From the NCBI GenBank assembly GCA_021845965.1, contig JAJZUZ010000001.1:120261-184260 (forward strand): a stretch of DNA of 64,000 nt. The letters are read 5' to 3'. Made by a program: the position numbers and the translations under genes. Of this stretch, positions 16,819 to 27,123 are shown one piece after another (the first letter of the stretch is position 1; each line of letters opens with the position of its first letter). The notes below the pieces were generated by a model. That model saw only the letters and a list, made by a program, of their open reading frames with translations. It made no database searches and had not been told where the DNA came from. Source of the DNA: Pseudomonadota bacterium (GTDB taxonomy: Bacteria; Pseudomonadota; Gammaproteobacteria; Burkholderiales; Burkholderiaceae_C).

Positions 16819-17453
16819 TTCTGATCAACCTGCTGCCTCACCGCGAGGCGGCGCGCAAGAAGCGACAGGACGTTTTCAATATCTCGCTCGGGGCGTCGGC
16901 CTTGGCGGGCGGGGTGATCGCGGGCATCATCTATCTCTGGCTGCAGGGGGCCATTGCCTCACAGGAGCGGCTGAACACCGTCCTGGCCCAGGAGATCCAG
17001 AAGCTGGACAGCCAGATCAAGGACATCGCCGCGCTGGAGGCGGAGATCGCTGCACTGCGTGCCCGCCAGCAGGCGGTGGAGAACCTGCAGGCGGACCGCA
17101 ACATGCCTGTCTATCTGCTTGGTGAGTTGACGCGCCAGTTCCCGGAGGGTGTCTACCTGGTTTCCATGCGGCAGGACAACCAGTTGGTGACGCTGCAGGG
17201 CACGGCGCAGTCGCAAGAGCGGGTATCCGAGTTGCTGCGCAACCTGGCCTACCAGTCGCCATGGTTCACGAAACCGGAACTCGTGGAAATCGTCGCGGCC
17301 ACGGTCAACCTGACGGGGAAAGAGCAGCGCAAGGTGTTTAATTTCACGATGCGGGTGCGTCTGGTGCGCGCCAGCGAGGTGCAGAAGGCCGCAGGGCCCG
17401 CCGTGCCGGCTTCGGCACCGACGGCGGCCGCCAATGTGCCTGCCAAGCAGTAA
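16815..17453 (+). CDS. pilN: Type IV pilus assembly protein PilN
   Basis: Bitopic inner-membrane alignment protein that binds PilM through its short cytoplasmic tail and dimerises with PilO in the periplasm. 212 residues from GTG; the N-terminus carries the INLLPHRE motif (3-10) recognised by PilM. A membrane helix (about 27-46) and a coiled coil (about 50-85, AQEIQKLDSQIKDIAALEAE region) follow, then a ferredoxin-like fold. GTG start overlaps the pilM stop. Confidence 0.94.
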   Translation: MILINLLPHREAARKKRQDVFNISLGASALAGGVIAGIIYLWLQGAIASQERLNTVLAQEIQKLDSQIKDIAALEAEIAALRARQQAVENLQADRNMPVYLLGELTRQFPEGVYLVSMRQDNQLVTLQGTAQSQERVSELLRNLAYQSPWFTKPELVEIVAATVNLTGKEQRKVFNFTMRVRLVRASEVQKAAGPAVPASAPTAAANVPAKQ

Positions 17454-17464
17454 CGGGATTTGTC

Positions 17465-18145
17465 ATGGCAAGCACTCCTTCTGCAATCACTCAGAAATTC
17501 GAGAAGCTCAAGGTCACGCTGCAAGCGCAGTTCAGCAACCTTGATCCGCGCAATCCGGTGGTTTGGCCGGCGTTGCCACGCTACGCTTTGTTCCTGGTCA
17601 CCACCGTCGCGGTCGTTGTGGCGCTGTGGTTCGTCTGGCTAAGCGGTGAGAACGACATCCTGACCGAGGCTCAGCAGAAGGAAGTCAAGTTGCGCGAGGA
17701 GTACACCGCCAAGCTTTCCAAGGCCATCAATCTTGATGCCTTGCGCAAGCAGCGGGAACAGGTGCTGCAGTACGTGACCCAGCTGGAGAAGCAGCTGCCG
17801 AGCAAGGCGGAGATGGATGCCTTGCTGTCGGATATCAACCAGGCCGGTGTGGGCCGAAGTCTGCAGTTCGAGCTGTTCCGGCCGGGGCAGGTGGCGGTCA
17901 AGGACTACTACGCCGAGCTGCCAATTGCCATCAAGGTCACAGGCAGATTTCACGACATGGGTGCTTTCGCTGCCGACATTGCTCATCTTTCGCGCATTGT
18001 CACACTGAACAACATTGGGATAACACCCCAGCAGCGTGAAGGGAACAGCGGCACGTTGACCATGGATGCGACTGCCAAGACGTTCCGCTATCTCGACAAG
18101 GACGAGATAGCCTCCCAACGCAAGACCGCGGGAGGCAAGAAATGA
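17465..18145 (+). CDS. pilO: Type IV pilus assembly protein PilO
   Basis: Partner of PilN. 226 residues with a cytoplasmic N-terminus, a single membrane helix (about 38-58, YALFLVTTVAVVVALWFVWL), a coiled coil (about 65-115) and a C-terminal periplasmic domain containing the conserved-looking FHDMGAFAADIAHLSRIVTL block. The gene follows pilN by 11 bases, and its TGA overlaps the pilP ATG by four bases. Confidence 0.94.
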   Translation: MASTPSAITQKFEKLKVTLQAQFSNLDPRNPVVWPALPRYALFLVTTVAVVVALWFVWLSGENDILTEAQQKEVKLREEYTAKLSKAINLDALRKQREQVLQYVTQLEKQLPSKAEMDALLSDINQAGVGRSLQFELFRPGQVAVKDYYAELPIAIKVTGRFHDMGAFAADIAHLSRIVTLNNIGITPQQREGNSGTLTMDATAKTFRYLDKDEIASQRKTAGGKK

Positions 18146-18687
18146 CGCTGACACGATGGAGCCTGTGCCTGCTAGGCGCCGCGTTGCTGGCTGGCTGCGG
18201 CGCTTCCAGCGAGGACGAGCTGCGCGCTTGGATGCTGGAGCAGCGCAGCCAGATGCGTCCGCGGGTGCCACCTATTTCCGAGCCGAAGCCGTTCCGGCCG
18301 GAGAACTACGTGGACGGCGATGCCGTCGACCCGTTCAACCGGGAAAAACTCACTTCGGCGCTCAAGCGTGAGACCTCGCCCCAAGCCAGTACCGTCAGTG
18401 CGTTGATCGCTCCCGAGCTGGCAAGGCGCAAGGAAGCGCTGGAGGCTTATCCCCTGGACACCATGACCATGGTAGGGAGCTTGATTCGGGAGGGGCAGCC
18501 GGCGGCCCTGATCAAGGTTGACAAGTTGTTGTATCAGGTTCGGCTCGGCAGTCACCTGGGAATGAACTATGGCCGCGTGACCAAGATCACTGAGACCGAA
18601 GTCACGTTGCGGGAAATTGTGCAAGACGCTGTGGGCGAATGGATCGAGCGTCCGGCCACCTTGCAGCTGCAGGAGAGAGTCAAATGA
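18142..18687 (+). CDS. pilP: Type IV pilus lipoprotein PilP
   Basis: Periplasmic lipoprotein connecting PilN/PilO to the secretin PilQ. 181 residues with lipobox LLAGC (Cys19), a proline-rich unstructured linker (about 35-75), and the C-terminal beta-domain marked by MVGSLIREGQPAALIKVD and YRVRLGSHLGMNYGRV-like segments (LGMNYGRVTKI near 135). Its stop overlaps the ATG of pilQ. Confidence 0.94.
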   Translation: MTLTRWSLCLLGAALLAGCGASSEDELRAWMLEQRSQMRPRVPPISEPKPFRPENYVDGDAVDPFNREKLTSALKRETSPQASTVSALIAPELARRKEALEAYPLDTMTMVGSLIREGQPAALIKVDKLLYQVRLGSHLGMNYGRVTKITETEVTLREIVQDAVGEWIERPATLQLQERVK

Positions 18688-20855
18688 AACGTCAGATTGA
18701 ATGGGTGGTCCGCATGATGCGGGTGCGTGCTGCAGCGGGTGCATTGCTGATGACCTTGGGCCTGGCCGCGCAGGCGCAGGGTCCGGCACCGGCCGCGCAG
18801 GCGGCCGGCGACGCCGGCCAGCCCATCATCGAGACCGTCACCGGGTCGTTGCAGGGCGGTGCCGAGATCCTCAAGATCGACCTTTCGCGCGCCTTGACCA
18901 CCTTGCCCAATGGCTTCTCGATCAAATCGCCGGCCAAGATTGCCCTCGATTTCGCCGGTGTGGGCAATGCCATGGGGCGGTCCACGATCGAGATCAACCA
19001 GGGCAATCTGCGTTCGGTCAACCTGATCCCGGCCGGCGATCGTACCCGTGTGGTGATCAACCTCAAGCAGCCGACCAACTACAAGGCTCAATTGCAGGGC
19101 AAGTCGGTATTCGTCACGCTGGAACCGGTCACGTCGGCTGTGGCCGCGGCGCCAGCCTCGACCTTTGCGGAAAGCAAGAATCGAGACATGGTTCCCCTCA
19201 AGGATGTCGACTTCAGGCGAGGTGTGAACGGTTCGGGGCGGGTTGTCGTGACCCTGGCCAACAGCCAGGTTGGCGTCGACATTCGTCAAAGCGGGCAATC
19301 GCTGGTCGTCGAATTTATGAAATCCAGCCTGCCGGAAGGATTGCGGCGCAAGCTGGATGTCGCCGACTTCGGAACGCCGGTGCAGACGGTTACGACCTTC
19401 CAATCGGGCGATCGCGTCCGCATGGTCATCGAGCCGAAGGGGAACTGGGAGCACAGCGCGTACCAGAGCGATGACCAGCTGGTGGTGGAGGTCAAGCCGC
19501 AGCGCGTTGATCCAACCAAGCTGACGCAGGGGCCGGGCTATAACGGCCAGAAGCTGTCGTTGAATTTCCAGAATATTGAAATCCGCTCCCTATTGCAGGT
19601 CATCGCGGACTTCACGAACTTCAATGTGGTCACCTCTGATTCCGTGACCGGCAATGTGACGCTGCGCCTGCAAGATGTTCCCTGGGACCAGGCGCTGGAC
19701 ATCATCTTGCAGTCCAAGGGCCTGGGTCTGCGCAAGAACGGCAATGTGCTGTGGATTGCGCCGAAGGACGAAATCCTTGCGAAGGAAAAGCTGGAGCGGG
19801 AAGCGAATGCCGCGATCGAAAGCCTGGAGCCGGTGCGTACCCAGTCCTTCCTGCTGAACTATGCCAAGGCGGCGGACGTGGCGCGACAGTTGATGGGTAT
19901 CTCCATCATTCCGGGTGCGATGCCGATGCCGACGGCTACGCCAGGCCTTCCGGGGGGAGCCGCTAGTGCGCGTATTCTGAGCCCGCGAGGCAGCGCCATC
20001 GCCGAACCGCGTACGAACCAATTGTTCGTGACCGACATCGGCAGCAAACTGGAACAGATCACCGACCTGATCGCCAAGCTGGACATCCCGGTTCGCCAGA
20101 TCCTGATCGAGGCTCGAATTGTCGAAGCATCGGACACCTTCGGAAAGTCCCTGGGGGTCAGGCTGGGTGGCGGCATGAACAAAGCGACGGATTCAACGGG
20201 GGCTGGCATTCAGTTCGGTCCCACCTACAACGCGACAACGGCCGGCACGACGTCGGGAACCTTCGTGAACTTGCCGGCCATCGGGCAGGGCGGTTTTGGC
20301 GCCGCGACCTTTGCGGTCTCCATCTTCGGCGAAAACGCGACACGTTTCCTGAATCTCGAGATCTCCGCGCTGGAAGCGGACGGCAAGGGCAAGGTGGTCT
20401 CGAGTCCGCGCGTCGTCACGGCCGACAAAGTCAAGGCGGTCATCGAGCAGGGAACCGAGTTGCCGTATCAGGTCGCGTCCGCCAGCGGCGCGACGTCGAT
20501 TGCATTCCGCAAGGCGAATCTGATGTTGGAGGTGACGCCACAGATTACGCCCGAGGGCAATGTGATCCTGGATCTCAACATCAACAAGGATACGGTCGGC
20601 CAGTCCACGCCTGCAGGCTATGCAATCGATACCAAGCACGTGAACACCCAGGTGCTGGTGGAGAATGGTGGAACAGTAGTCATCGGCGGCATCTTCACGC
20701 AGCTGGAGCGAGAGGATACGACGAAGGTCCCGTTGCTCGGCGACCTGCCCGGTATCGGGGCGCTGTTCCGGACCAAGTCCAAGGTGGCAAACAAGCAGGA
20801 AATGCTGGTTTTCATCACGCCCAAGACTTTGGCCGACCGAGCGACGTCTCCTTGA
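18684..20855 (+). CDS. pilQ: Type IV pilus secretin PilQ
   Basis: Outer-membrane secretin through which the pilus emerges. From ATG 18684 it has 723 residues: a signal peptide (about 1-33), two AMIN peptidoglycan-binding repeats (about 40-140 and 170-270), an STN/N0 domain ([15 protein letters not shown]-like region near 295), an N1 domain and the secretin beta-barrel core (about 480-720) with the [13 protein letters not shown] and [14 protein letters not shown] motifs. Length and order match PilQ. ATG overlaps the pilP stop; aroK follows with an overlap. Confidence 0.95.
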   Translation: MKRQIEWVVRMMRVRAAAGALLMTLGLAAQAQGPAPAAQAAGDAGQPIIETVTGSLQGGAEILKIDLSRALTTLPNGFSIKSPAKIALDFAGVGNAMGRSTIEINQGNLRSVNLIPAGDRTRVVINLKQPTNYKAQLQGKSVFVTLEPVTSAVAAAPASTFAESKNRDMVPLKDVDFRRGVNGSGRVVVTLANSQVGVDIRQSGQSLVVEFMKSSLPEGLRRKLDVADFGTPVQTVTTFQSGDRVRMVIEPKGNWEHSAYQSDDQLVVEVKPQRVDPTKLTQGPGYNGQKLSLNFQNIEIRSLLQVIADFTNFNVVTSDSVTGNVTLRLQDVPWDQALDIILQSKGLGLRKNGNVLWIAPKDEILAKEKLEREANAAIESLEPVRTQSFLLNYAKAADVARQLMGISIIPGAMPMPTATPGLPGGAASARILSPRGSAIAEPRTNQLFVTDIGSKLEQITDLIAKLDIPVRQILIEARIVEASDTFGKSLGVRLGGGMNKATDSTGAGIQFGPTYNATTAGTTSGTFVNLPAIGQGGFGAATFAVSIFGENATRFLNLEISALEADGKGKVVSSPRVVTADKVKAVIEQGTELPYQVASASGATSIAFRKANLMLEVTPQITPEGNVILDLNINKDTVGQSTPAGYAIDTKHVNTQVLVENGGTVVIGGIFTQLEREDTTKVPLLGDLPGIGALFRTKSKVANKQEMLVFITPKTLADRATSP

Positions 20856-21397
20856 TCGCAGTTCAGCCGCGGGTGACCTGTCTCGCATTGGTGGGTTTGC
20901 CCGGCTCGGGCAAATCCACGGTCGGTCGGCAGCTGGCCCGACGGCTGCAGCTTCCCTTCGCGGATTCGGATCAGGTCATCGAGCAGCGTCTCGGTTGCCC
21001 GATCCGCGTTTTTTTTGAGCGCGAGGGCGAGGAGCGCTTTCGCGATATCGAAGCGGCCGTCATCGATGAACTGACCCAGCAGCCAGGAGTGCTCTCTACC
21101 GGTGGCGGAGCGGTGCTGCGCGCCGCCAACCGCGAGCACCTGCGCAGTCGTGGCAAGGTGGTGTATCTGAAGTCCACGCCGGAGGAGTTGTTTCGCCGGC
21201 TGCGCCACGACACCCAGCGCCCGCTGCTGCAGGTCAGCGACCCCTTGCAACGCTTGCGTGACCTTTACGCCGCGCGGGATCCGCTTTATCGGGAAACCGC
21301 CCATTTCGTGATCGAAACCGGCCGCCCTTCCGTGGCCACGCTGGTCAACATGATCGTGATGCAACTGGAGCTGGCGGGCGTGGTGACGCCGAACTGA
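20852..21397 (+). CDS. aroK: Shikimate kinase
   Basis: Phosphorylates shikimate in aromatic amino-acid synthesis. 181 residues with Walker [10 protein letters not shown] (15-23), shikimate-binding DSD (in FADSD) and GGGA (in STGGGAV), and the lid arginine in QRPLL. The likely start is TTG 20852, whose bases overlap the pilQ stop (TTGA); no nearer ATG fits the fold. pilQ-aroK-aroB adjacency is long-conserved in beta- and gammaproteobacteria. Confidence 0.94.
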   Translation: MIAVQPRVTCLALVGLPGSGKSTVGRQLARRLQLPFADSDQVIEQRLGCPIRVFFEREGEERFRDIEAAVIDELTQQPGVLSTGGGAVLRAANREHLRSRGKVVYLKSTPEELFRRLRHDTQRPLLQVSDPLQRLRDLYAARDPLYRETAHFVIETGRPSVATLVNMIVMQLELAGVVTPN

Positions 21398-21457
21398 GGA
21401 CGCTGCCTACCGCAGCTGCGCCAAGGCCTTCGCAGGGCGCCCCTATCGCGAGTGCCC

Positions 21458-21463
21458 TAAACT
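21458..21463 (+). promoter_or_regulatory. -10-like hexamer of aroB (possible leaderless start)
   Basis: TAAACT ends 7 bases before the aroB ATG (21471) in the 73-base gap after aroK. There is no Shine-Dalgarno, and no convincing -35. Spacing predicts transcription from the ATG itself. Confidence 0.3.
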
Positions 21464-21470
21464 CGCGTTT

Positions 21471-22583
21471 ATGGCAGCAAGAATCGATCACACCGTCCAC
21501 ATCGAACTGGGCGAACGCCGCTATCCCATTTTCATTGGCAGCGGCCTGCTCGCGGCAGCACCGACCTACAGCGGCCTGCCCCGCGCGGCACAGGCGCTCA
21601 TCGTCAGCAATACCACGGTGGCCCCGCTTTATGCCGACGCCCTGCGCTCTGCCTTGCAGGCGCACTACCAGCGGGTGCACGTCGTCGCCCTGCCCGACGG
21701 AGAGCAGTACAAGGATTGGCAGACATTGAATCGCATCTTCGACGCCCTGCTGGCGCACGAGTGCGATCGCAAGACGGTGTTGTTCGCGCTCGGGGGCGGC
21801 GTCGTCGGTGACATGACGGGTTTTGCGGCGGCCAGCTACATGCGCGGGGTGCCTTTTGTGCAGGTACCCACTACCCTGCTGGCCCAGGTGGACTCCTCCG
21901 TTGGCGGCAAGACAGCCATCAACCATCCCCTGGGCAAGAACATGATTGGTGCCTTCTACCAGCCGCAACGCGTCATTTGCGATCTGGACACGCTCGGCAC
22001 GCTGCCGGAGCGGGAGCTGAGCGCCGGTATTGCGGAGGTGATCAAGTACGGGCCGATCGCCGATATGGCATTGCTGGACTGGCTGGAGCAGAACATGGAC
22101 GCGCTGCGCGGGCGGGATCCAGCGGCGCTGGCCCATGCGATCCGACGCAGTTGCGAGATCAAGGCTGCGGTGGTGGGCCAGGACGAACGGGAGGCGGGCC
22201 TGCGGGCCATTCTGAACTTCGGCCACACCTTTGGCCACGCCATCGAGGCCGGCCTGGGTTACGGCGAATGGCTGCATGGTGAGGCGGTCGGTTGCGGCAT
22301 GGTCATGGCGGCGACGCTCTCCGCCCGTCTCGGATTGGTGGACGATGCGTTCGTGCAACGACTGCGTCGCCTGATCGACCGCGCCGGCCTGCCGGTGGTC
22401 GGTCCCCGGTTGGATGCACGGGACAATGCCGGCCGCTATCTGGAACTGATGCGAGTCGACAAGAAGGCGGAGTCGGGCGAGATTCGTTTCGTCGTCATCG
22501 AGAAGCCGGGACAGGCAGGCGTACGCGGCGCGGCAGACGCGCTGGTACGCGAGGTCATCGATGCTTGCTGCCTACGCCAGTGA
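21471..22583 (+). CDS. aroB: 3-dehydroquinate synthase
   Basis: Second step of the shikimate pathway, converting DAHP to 3-dehydroquinate with NAD and a metal. 370 residues. NAD-binding [11 protein letters not shown], the long [19 protein letters not shown] active-site segment and the metal-binding E ([10 protein letters not shown]) and HxxxH ([11 protein letters not shown]) motifs are all present. It overlaps dgt by 23 bases. Pairs functionally with aroK, although the gap and the -10-like hexamer suggest some separate expression. Confidence 0.96.
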   Translation: MAARIDHTVHIELGERRYPIFIGSGLLAAAPTYSGLPRAAQALIVSNTTVAPLYADALRSALQAHYQRVHVVALPDGEQYKDWQTLNRIFDALLAHECDRKTVLFALGGGVVGDMTGFAAASYMRGVPFVQVPTTLLAQVDSSVGGKTAINHPLGKNMIGAFYQPQRVICDLDTLGTLPERELSAGIAEVIKYGPIADMALLDWLEQNMDALRGRDPAALAHAIRRSCEIKAAVVGQDEREAGLRAILNFGHTFGHAIEAGLGYGEWLHGEAVGCGMVMAATLSARLGLVDDAFVQRLRRLIDRAGLPVVGPRLDARDNAGRYLELMRVDKKAESGEIRFVVIEKPGQAGVRGAADALVREVIDACCLRQ

Positions 22584-23730
22584 CCCGGCGCGAAGCCGCG
22601 GTCGGCGTTATCCGGAGGCGGCCGCGCCAACGCGTTCGGAGTTCCAGCGAGACCGTGACCGTATCGTCCACTCGACGGCGTTCCGCCGCCTTGTCTACAA
22701 GACGCAAGTCTTCCTGAACCATGAGGGTGATCTCTTTCGGACGCGTCTGACGCATTCGCTGGAGGTGGCCCAGCTCGGGCGTTCGATCGCGCGCTCTCTG
22801 GGCTTGAATGAGGATCTGGTAGAGGCCATCGCGTTGGCGCACGACCTGGGTCATACCCCGTTTGGCCACGTGGGACAGGACACGCTCAACGAGTGCATGG
22901 CTGATCATGGCGGGTTCGAGCACAACCTGCAGAGCCTGCGCGTGGTGGACCGACTGGAGGAGCGTTATCCGGAATTTGACGGCCTGAACCTGACCTTCGA
23001 AACGCGGGAGGGGATCCTGAAGCACTGCTCGCGTGCCAATGCAGAGAAGCTGGAGGCCGAGGAACCCGGCGGCGTTGCGGCGCGATTTCTGACGCGTACC
23101 CAGCCCAGCCTGGAGGCCCAGCTCTGCAATCTGGCTGACGAAATTGCCTACAACGCGCACGACATCGACGACGGCGTCCGGTCGGGCTTGATTACGCTGG
23201 CACAACTCGAGGACGTGCCCCTGTTCGAACGCTACCGCCAGCAGGCGTTGCAGGCACACCCGCAATTGCAGGAGGCAGGGGCAGGACGACGCCTGCTGTA
23301 TGAGAGCATCCGGCGCATGCTGAGCGACCAGGTCTACGATGTCATCAAGGCCACGCGCGCTGAATTGACCCGTACCCGGCCCGACAGTGCGGACGCTGCA
23401 CGCCAGCTGCCGCCCCTGCTGCGATTCAGCGACGAGATGCGCCAGGCGTCGGTGGTGTTGAAGAAATTCCTGTTCCAGAACCTGTACCGCCATCCACAGG
23501 TCATGCAGACCATGGGGCAGGCGCGCCAGGTGATCATCGATCTCTTCAGTGCGTATCGCGAGTCGCCCGACGAAATGCCCTCAGGCTTCGCCGTCCGCGC
23601 GCGTGCAGCGGTGCAGGTGGGCAGCGACAGTGGGGCGCGGCGTGTCGTCGCAGACTACATTGCCGGCATGACGGATCGCTACGCCGGTCGGGAGTATGAG
23701 CGCCTGACCGGGCGCAAGTCCTGGCTATGA
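22561..23730 (+). CDS. dgt: Deoxyguanosinetriphosphate triphosphohydrolase-like protein (HD domain)
   Basis: HD-superfamily dNTPase of the shorter (type 2) Dgt class, 389 residues; hydrolyses dNTPs to nucleosides and triphosphate. Metal ligands are visible in [10 protein letters not shown] and [15 protein letters not shown], with the later H-N/D motif [14 protein letters not shown]. The N-terminus [22 protein letters not shown] is typical. The ATG lies inside the aroB 3' end (23-base overlap), and the stop overlaps the MFS gene. Substrate preference in this group is often unverified. Confidence 0.9.
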   Translation: MLAAYASDPARSRGRRYPEAAAPTRSEFQRDRDRIVHSTAFRRLVYKTQVFLNHEGDLFRTRLTHSLEVAQLGRSIARSLGLNEDLVEAIALAHDLGHTPFGHVGQDTLNECMADHGGFEHNLQSLRVVDRLEERYPEFDGLNLTFETREGILKHCSRANAEKLEAEEPGGVAARFLTRTQPSLEAQLCNLADEIAYNAHDIDDGVRSGLITLAQLEDVPLFERYRQQALQAHPQLQEAGAGRRLLYESIRRMLSDQVYDVIKATRAELTRTRPDSADAARQLPPLLRFSDEMRQASVVLKKFLFQNLYRHPQVMQTMGQARQVIIDLFSAYRESPDEMPSGFAVRARAAVQVGSDSGARRVVADYIAGMTDRYAGREYERLTGRKSWL

Positions 23731-24944
23731 GGCATCAACGCATACATCCGGCCCTTGTCGTGATCGCCGCCGGCGTGTCAGCGGCGCTGCACGTTGGCAA
23801 GCTTTCCCCGGCCTTGCCGGTGTTGAGCACTGAGCTGGGCGTGACGCTGGTGCAGGCGGGTTTTCTTCTGTCGCTGGTGCAGCTGGCTGGCATGATGCTG
23901 GGGCTCGCGGTGGGGCTGAGCGCGGACACCTTGGGTCTCAAGCGCAGCATGATGAGCGGGTTGCTGTTGCTGTCGGCCGCTTCCCTGCTGGGGGGCTGGG
24001 CGCGCAGCGCGGAAACCCTCTTGGTCTTGCGCTCCTTCGAGGGTCTGGGCTTCCTGCTGATGTCCATGCCGGCACCCAGCCTGATTCGTCAACTGGTCTC
24101 ACCTGAGCGCATGAGTGCCACGCTGGGCCTGTGGGGTGCCTACATGCCCCTGGGGACGGCCACGGCCCTGCTTTGCGGTCCCGTGGTCATCGGGCTGGCA
24201 AGTTGGGAGCTGTGGTGGTGGCTGCTGGCGGGCGTTACGGCGTCGATGGCAGTATGGGTCTGGCGCGTCGTGCCGCACGACCGCGGTCGCATTCATGTCG
24301 CCGCGCGCGTCGGGCGCGTGCCGTCAGGCTGGCTGCAGCGCCTGCGGCACACCTTGGGCGCGGCGGGCCCCTGGCTGGTGGCGTTGAGTTTTGCAATGTA
24401 TTCCGGGCAATGGCTGGCCGTGATCGGCTTTCTTCCCACCATCTATGCTGATGGGGGTGTAGCGAGCGGGACCAGTGCGGTATTGACGGCGCTGGTTGCT
24501 GGCGTCAACATGGTCGGCAATATTGCGTCGGGGCGACTCCTGAGCCGCGGCGTGCGGCCGCAGGTATTGCTGTACTCCGGCTTTGCCGTGATGGCGGGCG
24601 GCACCTTGTTCGCATTTGCTGCCTTGCCCATCGGACCTGTGTTTCGCTTCGCGGCGATACTGCTCTTTTCCATGATGGGTGGCATGATCCCGGGCACCCT
24701 GTTCTCGCTGGCGGTGCGCCTCGCACCCGGGGACGGGACGGTTTCCACGACGGTTGGATGGATGCAGCAATGGGCCTCGCTCGGGCAGTTTGCCGGGCCA
24801 CCGCTGGTCGCCTGGCTGGCCAGCTCAACCGGCGGCTGGCATTGGACCTGGCTGGTGACGGGTGCATGCTCAATTGTTGGCGTTGTTTTGGCCATGGCGA
24901 TACGGAGCCAGCTAGATCGGCGCACGCGTGATCATGGCTGGTGA
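23727..24944 (+). CDS. Major facilitator superfamily transporter
   Basis: 405-residue inner-membrane protein with about 12 hydrophobic helices and the MFS loop-2/3 signature as GLSADTLGLKRSM near 64-76. The N-terminal half contains LSPALPVLSTELGVTLVQAG. It broadly resembles the cyanate/nitrate-type (CynX/NimT-like) branch, but I cannot name a substrate. The ATG overlaps the dgt stop by four bases, so it is likely translated from the same mRNA. Confidence 0.85.
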   Translation: MRHQRIHPALVVIAAGVSAALHVGKLSPALPVLSTELGVTLVQAGFLLSLVQLAGMMLGLAVGLSADTLGLKRSMMSGLLLLSAASLLGGWARSAETLLVLRSFEGLGFLLMSMPAPSLIRQLVSPERMSATLGLWGAYMPLGTATALLCGPVVIGLASWELWWWLLAGVTASMAVWVWRVVPHDRGRIHVAARVGRVPSGWLQRLRHTLGAAGPWLVALSFAMYSGQWLAVIGFLPTIYADGGVASGTSAVLTALVAGVNMVGNIASGRLLSRGVRPQVLLYSGFAVMAGGTLFAFAALPIGPVFRFAAILLFSMMGGMIPGTLFSLAVRLAPGDGTVSTTVGWMQQWASLGQFAGPPLVAWLASSTGGWHWTWLVTGACSIVGVVLAMAIRSQLDRRTRDHGW

Positions 24945-25036
24945 GGAAAACTAAAATGGGCGGAGTCCGGTCAGGTGCACGCCAGCCGAACTGGTTTTCC
25001 GATCGGCTGGAGGTTGCGACCATCCGGCAAATTTCT

Positions 25037-25633
25037 GTGAGCACACCAATCAACTTCTTTGACACTGACGTGGTGACGTCCGACATGCGGCGCTGGCTGG
25101 AGCGCGCCGTCATCGGTCTCAACCTGTGCCCATTTGCCAAGAGCGTGCATGTCAAAGGCCAGGTGCATTACGTGGTTAGCGGCGCCACGACGCCGCAGGC
25201 GTTGCGTGAGGAGCTGCGTCGTGAGCTGCTCGCGTTGCGAGCCACTGCGCCCGAGGAGCGGGACACGACCTTGTTGATGGCGCCCAGGTGCCTGCAGGAA
25301 TTTCTGGATTTCAACGACTTTCTGGATGAGGCCGACGCGGTGGTGGCAGAGCTCGGCCTGGCGGGCGAGCTGCAGATTGCCAGCTTCCATCCGCAGTTCC
25401 AGTTCGCTGGTACGGCGCCAGACGACATCAGCAATTACACCAATCGTGCGCCCTATCCGACGCTGCACCTGCTGCGCGAGGCCAGCATCGACCGTGCCGT
25501 GGAGGCCTTTCCGCAGGCGGAGACCATATTCGAGAAGAATATGCAGACGCTGGAGGAGCTGGGCCACGAAGGCTGGTCGGCGCTGGACCTCGGGCCCTCT
25601 TCGAGGGTGGATAAGAAAGACCCGCACTCATGA
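25037..25633 (+). CDS. DUF1415 family protein
   Basis: Conserved proteobacterial protein of unknown function. The core begins RRWLERAVIGLNLCPFAK, and contains LQIASFHPQFQFAGTAPDD and NRAPYPTLHLLRE blocks typical of DUF1415; one Cys in NLCPFA is notable. GTG 25037 gives 198 residues, the length usual for the family. Longer starts exist (ATG 24956, GTG 24941), but TAAAAT at 24952-24957 could be a -10 instead. The stop overlaps the methyltransferase ATG. No function is assigned. Confidence 0.8.
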   Translation: MSTPINFFDTDVVTSDMRRWLERAVIGLNLCPFAKSVHVKGQVHYVVSGATTPQALREELRRELLALRATAPEERDTTLLMAPRCLQEFLDFNDFLDEADAVVAELGLAGELQIASFHPQFQFAGTAPDDISNYTNRAPYPTLHLLREASIDRAVEAFPQAETIFEKNMQTLEELGHEGWSALDLGPSSRVDKKDPHS

Positions 25634-26565
25634 ATCGTCGCTTAAGGCATGCGCCCGTGGGTCGCTCACCCAAACCAGGGGCGGACGGAATGCCGGAAAT
25701 CCGAACCGGCCAGTCCATCGAGCTGCTCAAGGAGTTGCACATCCTCACGCGCGAGGGCAAGTTGAACCAGGACTCCCGGCGCAAGCTCAAGCAGGTCTAT
25801 CACCTCTACCATTTCATCGAGGAGTTGTTGCGGGAGCTCGAGACGGCGCGCGACAGGGGCGGCATCGGCGAAACGGAGATCACGCTGGCGGACCACGGTG
25901 CCGGCAAGTCCTATCTGGGCTTCATCGTCTACGACCTGTATTTCAAGTCGCGCGCCTCGGGGCGGGTCTTTGGTATCGAGACGCGGCCGGAATTGGTGCA
26001 GAAATCACGCGAACTCGCGGCGCGGCTGGGCTTCGATCGCATGACCTTCCTCAACCTCAGCGTCGCTGACTCGATGAGATCGGGCGAATTGCCGGACCGG
26101 GTGGATATCGTCACCGCATTGCATGCCTGCGATACGGCGACGGATGACGCCATCGCCTTCGGATTGCAGAAACAGGCGCGTTACATGGTGCTGGTACCCT
26201 GTTGCCAGGCCGAGGTGGCCCGTGTGCTGAATTCGGGCAAGGCGCTTTCCCTGTCCCGTACGCCGTTGGCGGAGTTGTGGCGCCATCCCCTGCATACGCG
26301 GGAGTTGGGGAGCCAGATCACCAATGTGCTGCGTTGCCTTTACCTGGAAGCCATGGGCTATCAGGTGACCGTAACGGAACTCGTGGGCTGGGAGCACAGT
26401 CTCAAGAACGAACTCATCATCGCCCGCCATACCGGCCACCGCAAGCGGGCGGCCATCCAGCGCTTGCGGGCGATACTGGAAGAATTCGGTCTGGCGGAGT
26501 TGTTGCAGACCCGTTTTCGTCTGCCCGAGAGTCAACCCGATGCGCCGGTAGGCGTTGCTGGGTGA
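25630..26565 (+). CDS. Class I SAM-dependent methyltransferase (Methyltransf_32 / GSTCD-like)
   Basis: 311-residue putative methyltransferase. The SAM-binding motif I appears as LADHGAGKSYLGF, and the family hallmarks TALHACDTATDDAI and VPCCQAEV are present; these mark the Methyltransf_32 group that includes the C-terminal domain of animal GSTCD. A second possible start is ATG 25690. Basic residues dominate the N-terminus, which suggests an RNA substrate, but this is inference. Translationally coupled to the DUF1415 gene. Confidence 0.8.
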   Translation: MNRRLRHAPVGRSPKPGADGMPEIRTGQSIELLKELHILTREGKLNQDSRRKLKQVYHLYHFIEELLRELETARDRGGIGETEITLADHGAGKSYLGFIVYDLYFKSRASGRVFGIETRPELVQKSRELAARLGFDRMTFLNLSVADSMRSGELPDRVDIVTALHACDTATDDAIAFGLQKQARYMVLVPCCQAEVARVLNSGKALSLSRTPLAELWRHPLHTRELGSQITNVLRCLYLEAMGYQVTVTELVGWEHSLKNELIIARHTGHRKRAAIQRLRAILEEFGLAELLQTRFRLPESQPDAPVGVAG

Positions 26566-26590
26566 ACTGCCATTTTTGAGAGGAACGATT

Positions 26591-27052
26591 GTGATCAAGA
26601 AGATTGGGGTGTGGGGAATGGCGCTGGCGCTGGCCGCGTGTGCCAGCAGCAGCCCGGACGTCATCCAGCGGGGCGATGCCCAGCGCCTGTCCACCGTGGT
26701 GGATGCCGTGGTGCTGAACGTGCGTACGGTCACGGTGGAGGGGAGCCAGTCCGGCGCCGGGGCGGCGGCCGGCGGCGTCGTGGGCGGCCTTGCCGGCTAT
26801 GGCGCCGGTCGCAACCAGCCCGAAAGCCAGATCGTCGGCATTCTGGGGGCGGCAGCCGGTGCTGTTGCGGGCAATGTCATCGAGCGGGCCGGGACCCGCG
26901 AAGAAGCCTACGAAATTCTCGTGCAGCTCAAGAACGGCGAACGCCGCGCCATCGTCCAGGCCAAAGGCGAGGAAGTCTTTGCGCCAGGCGATCCGGTGTT
27001 GCTGATCACCAGCGGGGGCAAGGTGCGCGTGGCCAAGGCGCCCAAGCCGTAG
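26591..27052 (+). CDS. Glycine-zipper outer-membrane lipoprotein (SlyB/Pcp-like)
   Basis: 153-residue lipoprotein. GTG 26591 follows an AGAGGA ribosome site; upstream in-frame codons are not needed. Lipobox LAAC with Cys17, then a glycine-zipper 2TM segment (about 55-100) rich in GxxxG and AxxxG spacing (GAAAGGVVGGLAGYGAG). The C-terminal domain holds the AYEILVQLKNGERR strand seen in SlyB/Pcp proteins. These bind and order outer-membrane components under stress. It stands alone, 25 bases after the methyltransferase. Confidence 0.85.
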   Translation: MIKKIGVWGMALALAACASSSPDVIQRGDAQRLSTVVDAVVLNVRTVTVEGSQSGAGAAAGGVVGGLAGYGAGRNQPESQIVGILGAAAGAVAGNVIERAGTREEAYEILVQLKNGERRAIVQAKGEEVFAPGDPVLLITSGGKVRVAKAPKP

Positions 27053-27123
27053 GCTCCCTGTACATTGGGTGAGGGTGGGCACCGTTCCACCGTATGATGG
27101 CGTGGACCATTCTCCTCCCCCTC

